Position numbers and translations under genes: made by a program. The notes under the pieces are model-generated. The model had not been told where the DNA came from. It saw only the letters and a program-made list of their open reading frames with translations, and ran no database searches. A stretch of 64,000 nucleotides of DNA from Sistotremastrum niveocremeum HHB9708 (lineage: Eukaryota > Basidiomycota > Agaricomycetes > Sistotremastrales > Sistotremastraceae). The stretch spans positions 1 through 64,000 of the forward strand of contig KV419464.1 in the NCBI GenBank assembly GCA_001630475.1, written 5' to 3'. This document shows, one piece after another, positions 43,040 through 54,080 of this stretch (its first letter is position 1; each line of letters opens with the position of its first letter).

Positions 43040-44466
43040 ATGCTAAGCCTGACGATCTACGAAATCTCAGAGTTGATATCGAGAGATCAATATGCGATAT
43101 ACGGATGGAGTTCAGTGACTTTCATTCTCGGATATACGCTGCAATCTGACGCTTTGGGTCGTCGCAGTATCAGCTTTTACTTGGTTAGTTTGGGACCTCA
43201 TCATTTCGTTCGAGGACGAGGTAACGGTTTCGGTCCGACCGAATAGAATATATGATGACTGAAGGTTGTCCAGATAATCTACGTCTGGAAGTCGGTACAC
43301 TCCGCCAACTTGAACAATTATATCCGAGCTCAATGATACTCCAAAGGAAACCAACACGCTGCAACATTCTGTACCTCTACGAACGTTACTTCGTCCTCAT
43401 CCTCGTCATGTAAGACCTCAATCATTCCATCGCCATAGCGCTACTGAAGCATACTGTTACCAGTACAATGGGACCAATCTGGAACGGCTGGGCATTCGGC
43501 AGTCCACCTTCCAATGGATGGTGTCACGGAATCGGTATATACCAATCCTTCATCGCACTGATCTCCATCCTCGGAACAGACGTAATCCTAATCCTCCGAG
43601 GTACCCATTCCTCCTTTCCTCTCCCGTTCTCCCCATTTGAGAACAATTTCACAGTTAGCGCATTGTATAAATCTACGTCCTGTCACAGGACCTACACAAG
43701 AGTCTTAAAATTCCTCATCGGAGCGTGTACACTGCAATTCTTAGGCGTGATCGCCATCGCCATCCCAGGCTTAACAGGGGATCGGACCCTCATCCGTATC
43801 CCCCTCACTGGGCTTCCATCCGAAAGATGGTCCTGTATAAGCGCACAAATCCCTTCTTTCCGGATAGGCAATTGGTGAGTCAAGTCTTCCCACGAAGAAC
43901 TGTTATTCAAAGGTGCTATTAGGATGACGTCAATCGCATTCGAAACGATACTCGTTCTAATGACTTTATATCAATCTATCAAACACCGAGTTTCATAAGC
44001 GGAAGTCTATCTGGGGAGCTGCTATTCTCATCGATGGCCTGACAGTTTATTTCCTTCTACTCGGCAAGTCGTGTTTCTCCAATTCCATTATTCTTCGCTG
44101 AGCTATCATACGTGTAGTCACGAGTATCATCTGTGAAGTCGCGTGGTCGTGGGGACTGGATAAGATGATCGCCGTTTTTTATCCGTAAGTCTTCGTCTCC
44201 CAAAGGTCCAAAACTCGCTTCATTGGATATTGACGTCCTGATGGATCTATAGCTGGAACGTTGCCGCTATTTCATTCTCAGTTCGTCCCCTCCACCCAAG
44301 TCCTTTTCAGCTCTATTAATCCCATCAATGACAGGGCTCACGACTCATCGTCAACATGCGCAAAGCAGCCAATCCGGCCCTCCGATCGCCAATAGATTCC
44401 ATAGGCGTACGAAGTGCATTCGAACTCGATGACATAGTCTTTTGTTCGAATCATCCGCCGGAGGTA

Positions 44467-44503
<37 letters not shown>

Positions 44504-44595
44504 TGATCGACATCAACCGGGGCGGGGTTTTGGTCCCGATTTCACTTTCGAGTGCAGTGTTGAGGAGGAATGAAGGCATTGATCGTGAACCATAG
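43040..44595 (+). CDS. DUF6533 seven-helix membrane protein, copy D, with poly-Asp tail segment
   Basis: Exons join as MLSLTIYEISELISRDQYAI YGW, then ISAFTWLVWDLIISFEDE, IIYVWKKPTRCNILYLYERY and FVLILV. MGPIWNGWAFGSPPSNGWCH, then GIGIYQSFIALISILGTDVI follow, then a soluble loop and IPSFRIGNW. Later helices lead to the tail RLIVNMRKAANPALRSPIDS. The last exon carries a run of twelve Asp from a (GAT)12 tract and ends at 44595. Motifs agree best with copy B. The protein is probably seven-helix and membrane-bound. The acidic tail would face one side of the membrane, and its length could vary between strains. Confidence 0.82.
44467..44502 (+). repeat. (GAT)12 coding microsatellite
   Basis: Twelve perfect GAT units encode twelve consecutive Asp in the last exon of DUF6533 copy D. 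Changes in unit number keep the frame. Confidence 0.9.
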
Positions 44596-45108
44596 ATTCG
44601 AATTCGTCTAGTGGGATGGGGTGCGTAGTCTCGCTCTCGATCTATTCGTCGATTTGTTTACAATTGGCGAGACAAATATGGCGGTAGGGAACCATGTTTA
44701 TCCTAAGCCAGATGAAATAGCGAGCTAGGCTTTATTCTAAAAAGCTGTACAGAACCAAACGGCACTTTAAGAATTCGAACACCCATCGCGAAACTTGAAA
44801 ATCTGACGACTCTTTAAATTTTGATTTCGTACTTTCCATGTCCGGACTCGAATTTTCATCTGCTGAGTATCAGCTATCAGCAAGGCTATTAGACGCTATC
44901 CCCCCTAACGCTCCTTGGAAATATGCACATGCACATTCGTCACCAACATTGGAAGGCCCATGAACTCGTCGAATAACTTAAAAATAAACGAGAACGATCA
45001 TATCATATCGATACCTTATCATACCGCAACACTGACAAAAGAACAAAAGCATAGCATAGCGATATCATCAATCCACAATCTCCTCGACGATAAAATAACG
45101 ACAGAAGC
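44596..45108. other. Intergenic stretch between convergent genes
   Basis: The downstream flank of copy D and of eL8. An inverted TGCTGA/TCAGCA hairpin near 44862-44884 has no recognised role. Confidence 0.5.
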
Positions 45109-46090
45109 TTAGAGCTTCTTAGCAGCAGCGAGGGTGATAGTGTTACCAGCCGCCTTCGCTCTCCTCCTCAACTTCTCCGCGCTCTTGTTTCCGCGTATAC
45201 CTCCACCCCATACACGTCTCTGCTCCTCGTATTTATCCGAGCTACAGTATCATCAGTATCAATGTGGGAGAGAAAAGTGCAAGAGGGACTGACAAGTTTG
45301 CCTTGGCGGCGGAGACGATAGTAGCCAACTCCTTAGCGTCCTCGCTCTTCACCTCCTCGACAGTAAGGACAGCAGCAGTCTTCTTGTGCACGACAGTTCC
45401 GAGACGGGCTTTTGATTTAACGATGACGTAAGGGACACCCATCTTGCGACAGAGAGCGGGGAGGAAGACGACGAGCTCGATAGGGTCGACGTCGTCGGCG
45501 ATGATTACGAGTTGGGCTTTCTTGGCTTCGATGAGGGCGACGGAGTGGTTGAGGCCGTACTTGACGAAGAGGGGCTTCTTGGTCTCCTACGATGACACCG
45601 TCAATCACGGTTGATGGAGAGGAGAGAGCGATGTACCTTTTCTTTCTCGCCCTCGGCTTTCTTAGAAGCCTCAGCGAGGAGACGAGCCTTCTTCTCCTGC
45701 TTCGTCTCAGGGCGGTACTTGTTCAAGAGCTTGAACAGCTGGGTGGCAGTGTTCTTGTCCAAGACGTGGGAGAACTGCGCAATAGCGGGGGGGACCTTAA
45801 GGCGCTGGTGGAGGATAACCTTCTGGCGCTGCAGACGGACGTATTCGGGCCATTTGACGAATCGAGTGAGATCAGTCACAGGCTGGATATCCTGGCCTAT
45901 CCATCACACATCACCACATCGATATGGAACGCAGAATGAAGAGAAGGGAGGGGGACGTACCGATACCAAAGTTCTTGGGACGAGACTCGAAGAGAGGGTT
46001 CTTGGTGACTTTTGCAGATGCACCTTTTGAGCCGGGGGCAGGGGCGGGCTTCTTGCCGGTACCGGTAGACTTTTTGGGGGCCTGGGTCAT
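45109..46090 (-). CDS. RPL8: 60S ribosomal protein eL8 (L7a/L8)
   Basis: Four exons, 46090-45961, 45896-45637, 45586-45294 and 45241-45109, give 271 residues. The sequence is a clear eL8: [51 protein letters not shown], then the L7Ae-type RNA-binding domain with [20 protein letters not shown] and [34 protein letters not shown] follows. eL8 sits near the polypeptide exit tunnel and helps pre-60S processing. The C-terminus [15 protein letters not shown] is typical. Introns of 50-64 nt use GTACGT, GTACAT and GTCAGT donors. The fungal extension is a Lys/Ala/Pro-rich N-terminus. Confidence 0.96.
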
Positions 46091-46935
46091 TGAGACGATG
46101 TCGTTAGCTCATTCCTTCTCGTACAAAAGTAGAGAGGAAGAGGGATGGACGTCGGAGCTCTAGTACCCGCATCAGCCTCTCGGGGATGAGAGGAGATGCG
46201 GGTCCCAGGAGAGCAATCATCATGCACCTTTGAACACACTCTATTCTCGAGAGAGAGGAGAGTGGAATCAGTGCATTCATGCTCGTATGTATCGCAATCG
46301 AGGATTCAGGAAAGGATCCTAAAGACCTCTTAGCAGAAGCTCGGACCGTGATCCAGATGAAAGACTTACAATCCATCCTAATCCACATCTCCGCTCCTCC
46401 AATCAACGATACACATCCAGCTCCATCCATCCCATCTTCCTCAGTTGCAAAGAAAGTGTTGCTCACCATTGATGTCGAAGGTTGAGACCGGGCGGGAAGG
46501 CGTTGGCGTGTCTTGAGGGATAAGGTTTGCGAGGTGTCGGAGTACGAAAACTTTCACCTCCAACGGAGTCGGGCGTCGGATGCCAATAGCCTTAGCGCGC
46601 GTCCGCAAGGCCGCAGCGAAAAGGGTCCGCTTCCGTACGTCTAAGACACGTTCACTTCTCATATCTTTGCCGAGGCATGGAAAGAAAAATTGGAACTCGT
46701 CGAGTCTGGAGCGATTCGCCATTTCGCACGTGTGTTCTTTCACTCTTTCCAAAGTTTCCATGATAGGTAATAATATTAGAATCCATCCCATGCTCGCTTA
46801 GATTTCTATCTCCCAAGCTCGAATTTGGATGCTAATACATAGTCTCAGCACGCAATCGCTCTTCCCTCCGATCCTCATCGCACTGAGACTCCTGGACCAG
46901 GTAACACAACTCAATAAATGCTAATTTAGTACTGT
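46091..46935. other. Intergenic stretch with an unsupported frame
   Basis: A minus-strand frame at 46441-46791 (MANRSRLDEFQFFFPCLGKD within it) has acceptable composition but no domain. An antisense frame overlaps it. Neither is supported as a gene. Confidence 0.35.
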
Positions 46936-47618
46936 CTAGTCGTCTAATCCGGGACAGTTCTCCGACGTCTGCGAGACGATTTTCTGATTTTGAAGAGTCC
47001 AGATGATGTTGAACCTACACCATACCGTCAGCGTCAACGTTAGTGTGATTTAGAACGAGGAGGGACGTACGCATCGTCGGGGTAGTCAGGAGCGTTCTTC
47101 ACACCAAGAGCCTTAGCGATATCATGCAGATTGTCATGTTCCTAATGAACAATAAATCAACCACCACAAGGGAAAACTCGAGAGACGCACCCAGCAAATC
47201 AGAATATTCTTGCTACTCTTCTTCGCGAAAGCCTTAACAGCATCCGCCACACAATCCTGATCATCCCTATCACAACTCGTATCCACCGTCAATCCAAGTT
47301 CCTCAGCAAGCGGTGTGACAGTCTCCACAGGTCTTTCACGCGATCCATCGGATTTAGGTGTCTCAGCTAGGATATCACCGATGTTGAAGCCAGAAGAGGG
47401 ACCGAAGACCTAGGATCAATTCAGCTCTGATATTAAAACTTGGGGTTGGGAAGAGGACGTACGTTTGTAAGACATTGAGCGCGTTCTTCGCCTTGAGCTG
47501 AAAGACCGTTCGAGCCGTCTGAGGGCTTTTCACCATGACGAATGAGATAGACGGTGTTGCTGAAGGCAGTGACGGAGAGTGTCACGGTGGAGAGGAGGAG
47601 GACGAGCGAAGCGAGCAT
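46936..47618 (-). CDS. Secreted histidine-phosphatase-like (phosphoglycerate-mutase superfamily) protein
   Basis: Four exons give about 173 residues. A signal peptide (MLASLVLLLSTVTLSVTAF) is followed by the histidine-phosphatase signature VYLIRHGEKPSDGSNGLSAQ with the catalytic RHGE, then GEERAQCL. Exon 2 has VFGPSSGFNIGDILAETPKS and an ERPVETVTPLAEELGL block with a Cys pair. The second catalytic His lies in ILICWEHDNLHDIAKALGV, and the C-terminus is CPGLDD. This short, secreted form is frequent in basidiomycetes. The substrate is unknown. Relatives include acid phosphatases and non-enzymatic members. Both catalytic histidines are present, so activity is possible. Confidence 0.8.
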
Positions 47619-48838
47619 CGTTATGAGTGGGATCGGGATGGGATCGTGTAAGAGGAGGGACCAGGTAGGATTGCGAAGATGAATTTATACGACGACGAGA
47701 GAAGTCCAACGTTTCTCGATCCTCATCGCTAAGTATATCGAGCAGAAGAAGTAGTGCCGGCATCATTATCGTTCATCCATCGACAGAACACCTGCATTGA
47801 CACAGTACTGACAGTCGAACGTTGAGCGTCGAGTAAAATGGGAGGATCGACGAACGTTCGTCCAGTTCACGAGGGAATGTCATGCATCGTGAACTGGAGA
47901 AGGCGGAGCAAGAGGACGGAGCACGCGTTGCTACGAGAAATGAGACACCTGACGATCACGACACCTTCCAATCTTCCTCCTTCCGTAAAGTAACTTGATG
48001 TGGAGAATGACATGCCGGCATCGCATGACATCGATAATCGATAGATCACGGCATCAGATGAGATCCACTTCCTCCGTGTAGTCAGAGAGAGTGAGTAGGA
48101 GCCGACGAACGATTGAAGAGCCGTAAGCTTCACGATGAGTGGGACACATGCACATGGACTATTTCGGCATTATCGGCATATCGTTCGAGAACGAGAGTGT
48201 GCCAGTATAGAACCAGTCGTCGGGGCTAGTCATTGGTACTGGTCTTGAAGGGCGGGAAGACAGACACCTCGAGCGCGAGGAGAGCCAGATTCGCGAAGAA
48301 AGTGACATGTGCTTCACGTTTTATTCTTGTTCCAGCTTTGATCCCGCACGGCAAGATGTCAGCAACTTGGCTGTCAGTGAGAATACAGGGAGAACGAAGA
48401 GGAGAGTGGTTCGTAGAGTAGTAGCATGTGTAGCCTGGATAATCGGACACGCAAGCTCAAACGTCGGCTTGAGCGTCTTGATCTCTGTCTGTGAATTGGA
48501 TGAAGACGAACGAGCGCTAATCCTTGAGAAGAGCTCGGCAGCTCGGCCCAGTATGCCCCGAGGGAAAATATATTACGTAAACTTTACCCTTCAATCAACA
48601 ACTGCAATGTTGTCGACAGCCCTAAAAGAGTACGACGGGCGGATAAGCTGAGTCGCTCAGAATTCTATCACTCCAAACTATCACGCACTCATTACTAGTA
48701 CCACCGTCTCGAAAAGCTGCAGACCCCGCCTCCCAATATACATTTCAATTTTCCAAGGTTACAAATTTCCGACAACTCAACAGAGGCGTTCTTTTAAGTA
48801 TTTAAACATATTCCTAGCACGCTACACTCTACCACCAC
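47619..48838. other. Intergenic stretch, nothing supported
   Basis: Open frames of 60-115 codons on both strands overlap each other between 47.9 and 48.65 kb. None has a domain or splice context. Confidence 0.4.
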
Positions 48839-49312
48839 TTAAGGATCCCAAGTAACACTAACAGGTCCTGGTCCACTGATCCCCAAAGCCGTAAAGAGCG
48901 CAGCAGGCCCCTTGATATCCCCTCCAGAAAGGGAAGTATCAAGCTGACCGATAGTCGCAAGCGCACCTCCAGAGTTTCCAACTAAACAGCAAAATCATTA
49001 TTAATCTTCTCAGGATAATCAGGAAAGAAAAACGTACCGAAGACGCGAACGGTATGGCCGCAGGTGAAAGTTTCGAGAATGGCGGGAGCGACGGCGATCA
49101 CAGGTCCTGCACCTGCGGCACCTTCACAGGTGAATGGAGAGGGAACAGTGCTATACTGAGTCACTAATTTCAACATATCCATCAGCACTGAACTCATCGT
49201 AACAAGAAAGGAGGAACGTACAAGTGCCAGCCTCGACGATGCCTTGGCCGTTAACGACAGCGACGCCGCTAGCAAGAGCAGCGATGAAAGCAACAGCGAT
49301 CTTGGAGAACAT
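48839..49312 (-). CDS. Small secreted protein, double-psi-barrel-like, copy 1
   Basis: Three exons, 49312-49222, 49163-49038 and 48981-48839, give 119 residues. A signal peptide (MFSKIAVAFIAALASGVAVV then NGQ) precedes a mature chain of about 95 residues with two cysteines: PSPFTCEGAAGAGPVIAVAP and LETFTCGHTVRVF. The end, IKGPAALFTALG then PVSVTWDP, resembles the close of RlpA-like double-psi beta barrels (expansin, barwin, cerato-platanin neighbours), which end in a similar L-x-x-x-F-x-x-L / I-x-V-x-W pattern. The fold is inference. It is one of three paralogues within 4.3 kb. A possible TATATAA lies near 49390, about 75 bases upstream of the ATG. Confidence 0.78.
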
Positions 49313-51428
49313 TTTGAGTGAGAGGAGTGAAGTGAGTAGGAGAGAAAAGTCGAGTGACTGATACTTTTCCAGGTCTATTTCACCCTCATTATATACACTT
49401 TTCACCCCCATTGACACCCTTAACAGTTCCCATCACCGCCAAGAAAAATAATCAAAAGCAATAGCATACTGTGCCTGTCAGTCTGAAGTCCATCACCACC
49501 GCAATTGACGACCCTGAATAAATTCGCCCTCGTGATCCCTCTGAATCACCGCCAACATACTGGGCCATCGCCGACGCCTCCAACATCAAATCAATATATT
49601 TCGCCTAATTCGCTGTCTATACTCCACATCCGATTTGTTTTATTGCTTTGTCTTTTTTGTCCGGACTCGGAGCTGACAGGCAGTGTCATCAATATCGTCA
49701 GGTCTGCGACGAGCAACATGCTGATCGACTTCAACCACACGCTCCTCGATTCTCGTCCCTCGGCGAACTTCGAAGGTCCGGACTCGCGCACTGGTTTATG
49801 GAATATATCAATATACTCTCACTTTTCATGCGAGCGCTAGAGCCATCGTGACCGTTCGATGCCGACTAGGACAACGGATCCTTTACTCGCTTTCCTCTCG
49901 CCTCGCATACCACTCGAATAACCGCAATGATTTCACAATTCCACATCCGTTCGCCGAGTCGGTTATTATTATCAATTTATAGAGAAACCCCAATGGCGCA
50001 ATCTCCCTCGCCAAACACTTGATTTTCTATCGCTAGCGCTTCTCCCGACTGAGGCTAGGTCTGACTTCTGAAACGCGAGACTCGCCTAATTTGGTTAGTC
50101 CGCGCTTTGTGGGCGTCGAATAGCTTAATTATTATTAATAGCTGGGGTTGGGCGCTTTTCGTGAGTTTCACAGACGCAACGCTACGCTACCGTATCTGAT
50201 AATCTGATCAAGTAATCTTGTCGGAGGATTTTTGATTCCGTCTCGGGAAGCACGTTGGTAACGTCCGACATGGTGGGGACGTCATTCGTTCGGTCAATTC
50301 AGGCCTTGGAATTCAGAATGGATCGACGTACGTGCGTTCAGGTTCTTTATTCTCGTGAGAACGTTAACGGAATGTAGCATATCGAGCAGTCGAGCGATCC
50401 TTCCAAGGTCAAAGCAACATGTTCATGAATTCCTGAACAAGAACCCTCAAAAATGGTCGAATCATACCATAAAGTCACAATCAGGGTGCACTGGTGCACC
50501 AACCGAAAAACGAAAACTCAACAAGCACACTCATTCTCAACACGCCGTCCCCGTCGAACCAATAAGACTCATCCATGCACCTCTCACCCAAACCGAAAGC
50601 CGAAAAACATACGGTCCGATTCGGGCATAGGACGATCATGAGACTTCCATCAGCCCGAAAAGTGGAGCTCGCATTGTCCTTCGCATACACGTACCGAGGG
50701 TGCCGTACAAACGGAAGCATTTACAATGTTGAAATTCCCAAATATAGAAGGAGTGATCGCTGCTATGACCGTCGGAGACGTCGACGCGGGCTCCTTGACC
50801 TCGGCTATCAATTTGAGTACCCTAATTGGTCCCTAAAGCGACTTTGTTTCTCCGATGTTTGTGCGAGGGGGTTGGGGAGCATTGTTGTCAGGGTATGTTC
50901 AGGGTTCTTTTGCTGCCGCTGGTGGGTATCTTCGGGGAGGTTTTGTGATTTTGAGTTGTAAGAATGTTCATTCTGCTGACTTTATGTCCTCTAGATGACG
51001 AGTACTCCGTCTCGGTGAAAAGAAATGCTTCGGATCCGAGATCTCTCAGGTCCTTGCTTTGTTCCGAATTGTTTGAACAATGTGTGCCTGGCGAAAGGAA
51101 TAATTTTTCTCACGGAAGCGGATGAAGCGTTGGGTCGTTTATGGTCATGGGACTCGTGTCTTGTCTTCCTTATTGATAGAAGCTTGATGGAAGCTTGTCA
51201 GATATGGATCGCTACTGGCAGCGACCCTGACGGGGCTAGGACCACAATGCAAGCAATCTAACATTGGACGCGCGCTCAGGCCATACACGGAGAGGAGATA
51301 TGCAACCATTTCGACAGCGGGGTGATTGGCAATGCGAACGTGCTAGAATATCAAAAATGGCGACTTTGCATGACAGTGGCGGGACCTCGGCGAGAAAATT
51401 GTCTGGCCGATTAGGAGGACGCAGTTGG
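49313..51428. other. Two-kilobase stretch with a possible gene relic
   Basis: No intact gene was recognised. Between 50.35 and 51.26 kb, protein-like pieces occur in several plus-strand frames, for example IEGVIAAMTVGDVDAGSLTS near 50.75 kb and GGWGALLSGYVQGSFAAAGG near 50.87 kb. They could be exons of an unrecognised gene or a decayed one. I could not assign a family or a consistent splice path. Confidence 0.3.
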
Positions 51429-51436
51429 TATTTAAC
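51429..51436 (+). promoter_or_regulatory. TATA-like element of small secreted protein 2
   Basis: TATTTAAC lies about 75 bases upstream of the ATG at 51504, the same spacing as the TATA elements of the other two paralogues. Confidence 0.4.
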
Positions 51437-51503
51437 GAGGAGGAAATTGGAGTGGAGAGGAGCATCAGTCACTTTAACGACTTTTCTCTCTCAAGTCTTC
51501 ACA

Positions 51504-51970
51504 ATGTTATCCAAGCTCGCTATTGCTTTCATCGCTCTCGCCAGTGGCGTCGCAGTCAATGCCCAAGGCATCGTCGAATCGGGCACTTGTGAGTTTCTAT
51601 CGCAGTTATTCTATAGAATCGCTCATCATATCTATTAATATAGTGACCCAATACAGCACTGTCCCCTCTCCATTCACTTGTGAGGGAGCGGCCGGCGCAG
51701 GCCCCGTCATCGCCGTCTCTCCCGCTCTGCTCGAGACATTCACTTGCGGACATACCGTCCGCGTTTTCTGTAAGTCTCATTGCTTCTCCAATGTATCATA
51801 TAATAATTCATGCACCAGTCGGAACCGGGGCGTCCACTACGAGCTCTCTCGCCACCATTGGCCAGCTTGATACCACTCTTACCGGAGGAAATATCAAAGG
51901 CCCTGCTGCGCTCTTCACTGCTCTTGGAACTAGCGGCCCTGGCCCTATCTCTGTTACTTGGGATCCTTAG
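51504..51970 (+). CDS. Small secreted protein, double-psi-barrel-like, copy 2
   Basis: Three exons, 51504-51588, 51644-51769 and 51819-51970, give 120 residues. The signal peptide is MLSKLAIAFIALASGVAVNA. The mature part repeats copy 1 closely: PSPFTCEGAAGAGPVIAVSP, ETFTCGHTVRVF, SLATIGQLDTTLTGGNIKGP and the end PISVTWDP. Exon 2 is 126 nt, as in copy 1. It lies on the opposite strand from copy 1, about 2.2 kb away. A secreted role outside the hypha (matrix, host or prey interaction) is inferred from size and signal peptide only. Confidence 0.8.
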
Positions 51971-52550
51971 ATAAAAGCCTGTTGTAGGGAAGATTGTACA
52001 AAAAGAATAACGCATTTTGTACTTCTATACCTGTAAATTACGTCGAGTCGAAAACAACGGTCCAAAGTCATATGGCGACTCTATGTTTGAATGTCGGACG
52101 AAACTCTGTTATCCCGTGTGATAGATTGGGAATGACGTGATGGAATGTAAGTGAGCGAACGTTTGAGGAGTCTCGAGTCTAGCTCGCCGCGAAGGCAATA
52201 GCGGAAGCTAATTGGTGCCGATTGAAGTGTGAACACGAACGTGACATCGACTGTGGAGGAAGGTGAGAAATCATAGCTCTGAATCTGGAATCCAGAGTAA
52301 GTCTCATAGAAATGGAAACCCTTAAAGCGCATTCACAATGCATACATGTACATGTAAGAGGCCCGAAAAGTGTGCTAGACGCTCAATTAGGCCATGGGCG
52401 GAGTGAACCTTCGTGTCGGCACGCAGCAGAAGCCTCAACATCTCACCTCAACGTTTACCCATCCAATCACATTTGGAAACCAACGGCAAGATAATGGCAC
52501 GGGATATCTCTTCGCATTTGATTATGATCCAATCTGGGGGTCGAAAAGCA

Positions 52551-52558
52551 TATAAAAG
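52551..52558 (+). promoter_or_regulatory. TATA box of small secreted protein 3
   Basis: TATAAAAG lies 73 bases upstream of the ATG at 52624. Confidence 0.6.
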
Positions 52559-52623
52559 AAGAGCCAAAGCGCACTGAGAGAGCATCAGTCACTCACTCGA
52601 CTACTCTTGTCTCTTACTCAAAT

Positions 52624-53108
52624 ATGTTCTCCAAACTCGCCGTCGCTTTCATTGCTGCCCTCGCAAGCAATCTCGCTGTCGTGAACGCCCAAGGCGGGAT
52701 AGTCGAAGTCGGCACCCGTACGTTTCGTCTCCGCTTTCATCGTTGTCTGATGTTGACATGCATTAACGGTTTGTACTAGTCACTGAATTTAATCCCGAGA
52801 TCTTCACTTGCGAATCTGCCGCCGGCACGGGACCCAACATAATTGCTGTATCTCCTGCGCTCCTCCAAGAATTCACCTGTGGACATAGTGTCCGTGTCAT
52901 CTGTAAGCTCGCTTCCATATCACTTGCCCAAAGATGTCGAATTTTTTTGGATACAGTCGGTACTGGGTCGTCGGTAGTGACGACTATCGCGGTCATTGGT
53001 GCCCTTGACACTAGCCTAACTGGGGGAAACATTTTCGGAACGCCTGGTGTATTCAGCTCTCTTGGGCTCACCCCTCCTGGCCCCTTTTCTATTACTTGGG
53101 AACCTTAG
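52624..53108 (+). CDS. Small secreted protein, double-psi-barrel-like, copy 3
   Basis: Three exons, 52624-52717, 52780-52902 and 52957-53108, give 122 residues. The signal peptide is MFSKLAVAFIAALASNLAVV. It is more diverged than copies 1 and 2: FNPEIFTCESAAGTGPNIIA, LLQEFTCGHSVRVI, IAVIGALDTSLTGGNIFGTP and the end PFSITWEP. Both cysteines and the Thr-Gly-Gly-Asn turn are kept. It is tandem with copy 2, with about 650 bp between. Exon phases and lengths (exon 3 is 152 nt in copies 2 and 3) show common origin. Confidence 0.78.
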
Positions 53109-54080
53109 ATGGCTCTCCATGAGATGACCAAGGTATGAAAGAAGCGGGTCCGAATTACGCATCTTAAGTCAAACATGTGCTCGGATAACATTGTAATATG
53201 CTTATGTGTATGAAATACGGAATTCTGAAGCTTGAGTATGAGCCGTAACCTCGAGCTATTTTCTTGACTCTGGTTTTCACTGTGCAGACGCGAGCATCTC
53301 ATTGGAGGATAGTTCGGTCTGAAGCGGGTCTGGACCAACAGGATGACTGAGAGAAGCCAGAAAGCCCCAGGCAAAAGATACATAATAGGTCCTTCTTTCG
53401 GTTTCAGAATCATGAGAATCCGGGAACGAACGTGATAGAGGGAACTCACAAGTCGGACTTCCGTATTGTCAGATTATGCGCCTTGTTTCAAGCGGAACGA
53501 CGATTCGCCCTGCAGTGCTCTGCTTTCACAAGCAAGAACTCGCTTACTTTACAGCACATCTGAATGCAAATTTGACATGAAAATCCAGGCGAACAACATG
53601 GGATCAATGAAAATGAGCTGATTGATCATTATTACCAGTCCTCCGCACGCCTTTCAAGCGTACACGAATACCATCCGGAAACGCTCTTTCTGATAGGCGC
53701 ATGTGATTCCTTCGTGAAAATTAGATCATGATTAATAGAAACTCGTTCCAAAGTACATGCCATATTCACACGCCGAAATTGGCCTCTCCCGCCAAAGTCG
53801 ACGATAGGCAAGTCACGGGGGGACAGTCGGCGACTCAAAGCACATTTGGGTTGTAAGATTGAAGATTTGATCTACGAGCCGGGCATGTGCACCATATCAT
53901 AGCGCCTTGAAACGTTTGAGATGTTTCCCGCTGCTGTGAGAATCGTAGAGCGACTGCGAGTGATCAACAAGACGCGCTAAATTTGAAACAAAGGGCTTGC
54001 CGCGTTGCCGACTGAGCTTGAACTGAGTTTGAAAAAGCACTTCACGCAGTTCTTACGTAATCGTTCCCTCTGCTTCGCCC
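53109..54080. other. Intergenic stretch between small secreted protein 3 and GH79
   Basis: Only short shadow frames on the minus strand. No repeat or RNA gene was recognised. Confidence 0.5.

Noticed and set aside
44855-44935. Possible tRNA on the minus strand near a TGCTGA/TCAGCA hairpin
   Set aside because: The loop is too long for an anticodon arm and no acceptor stem forms.
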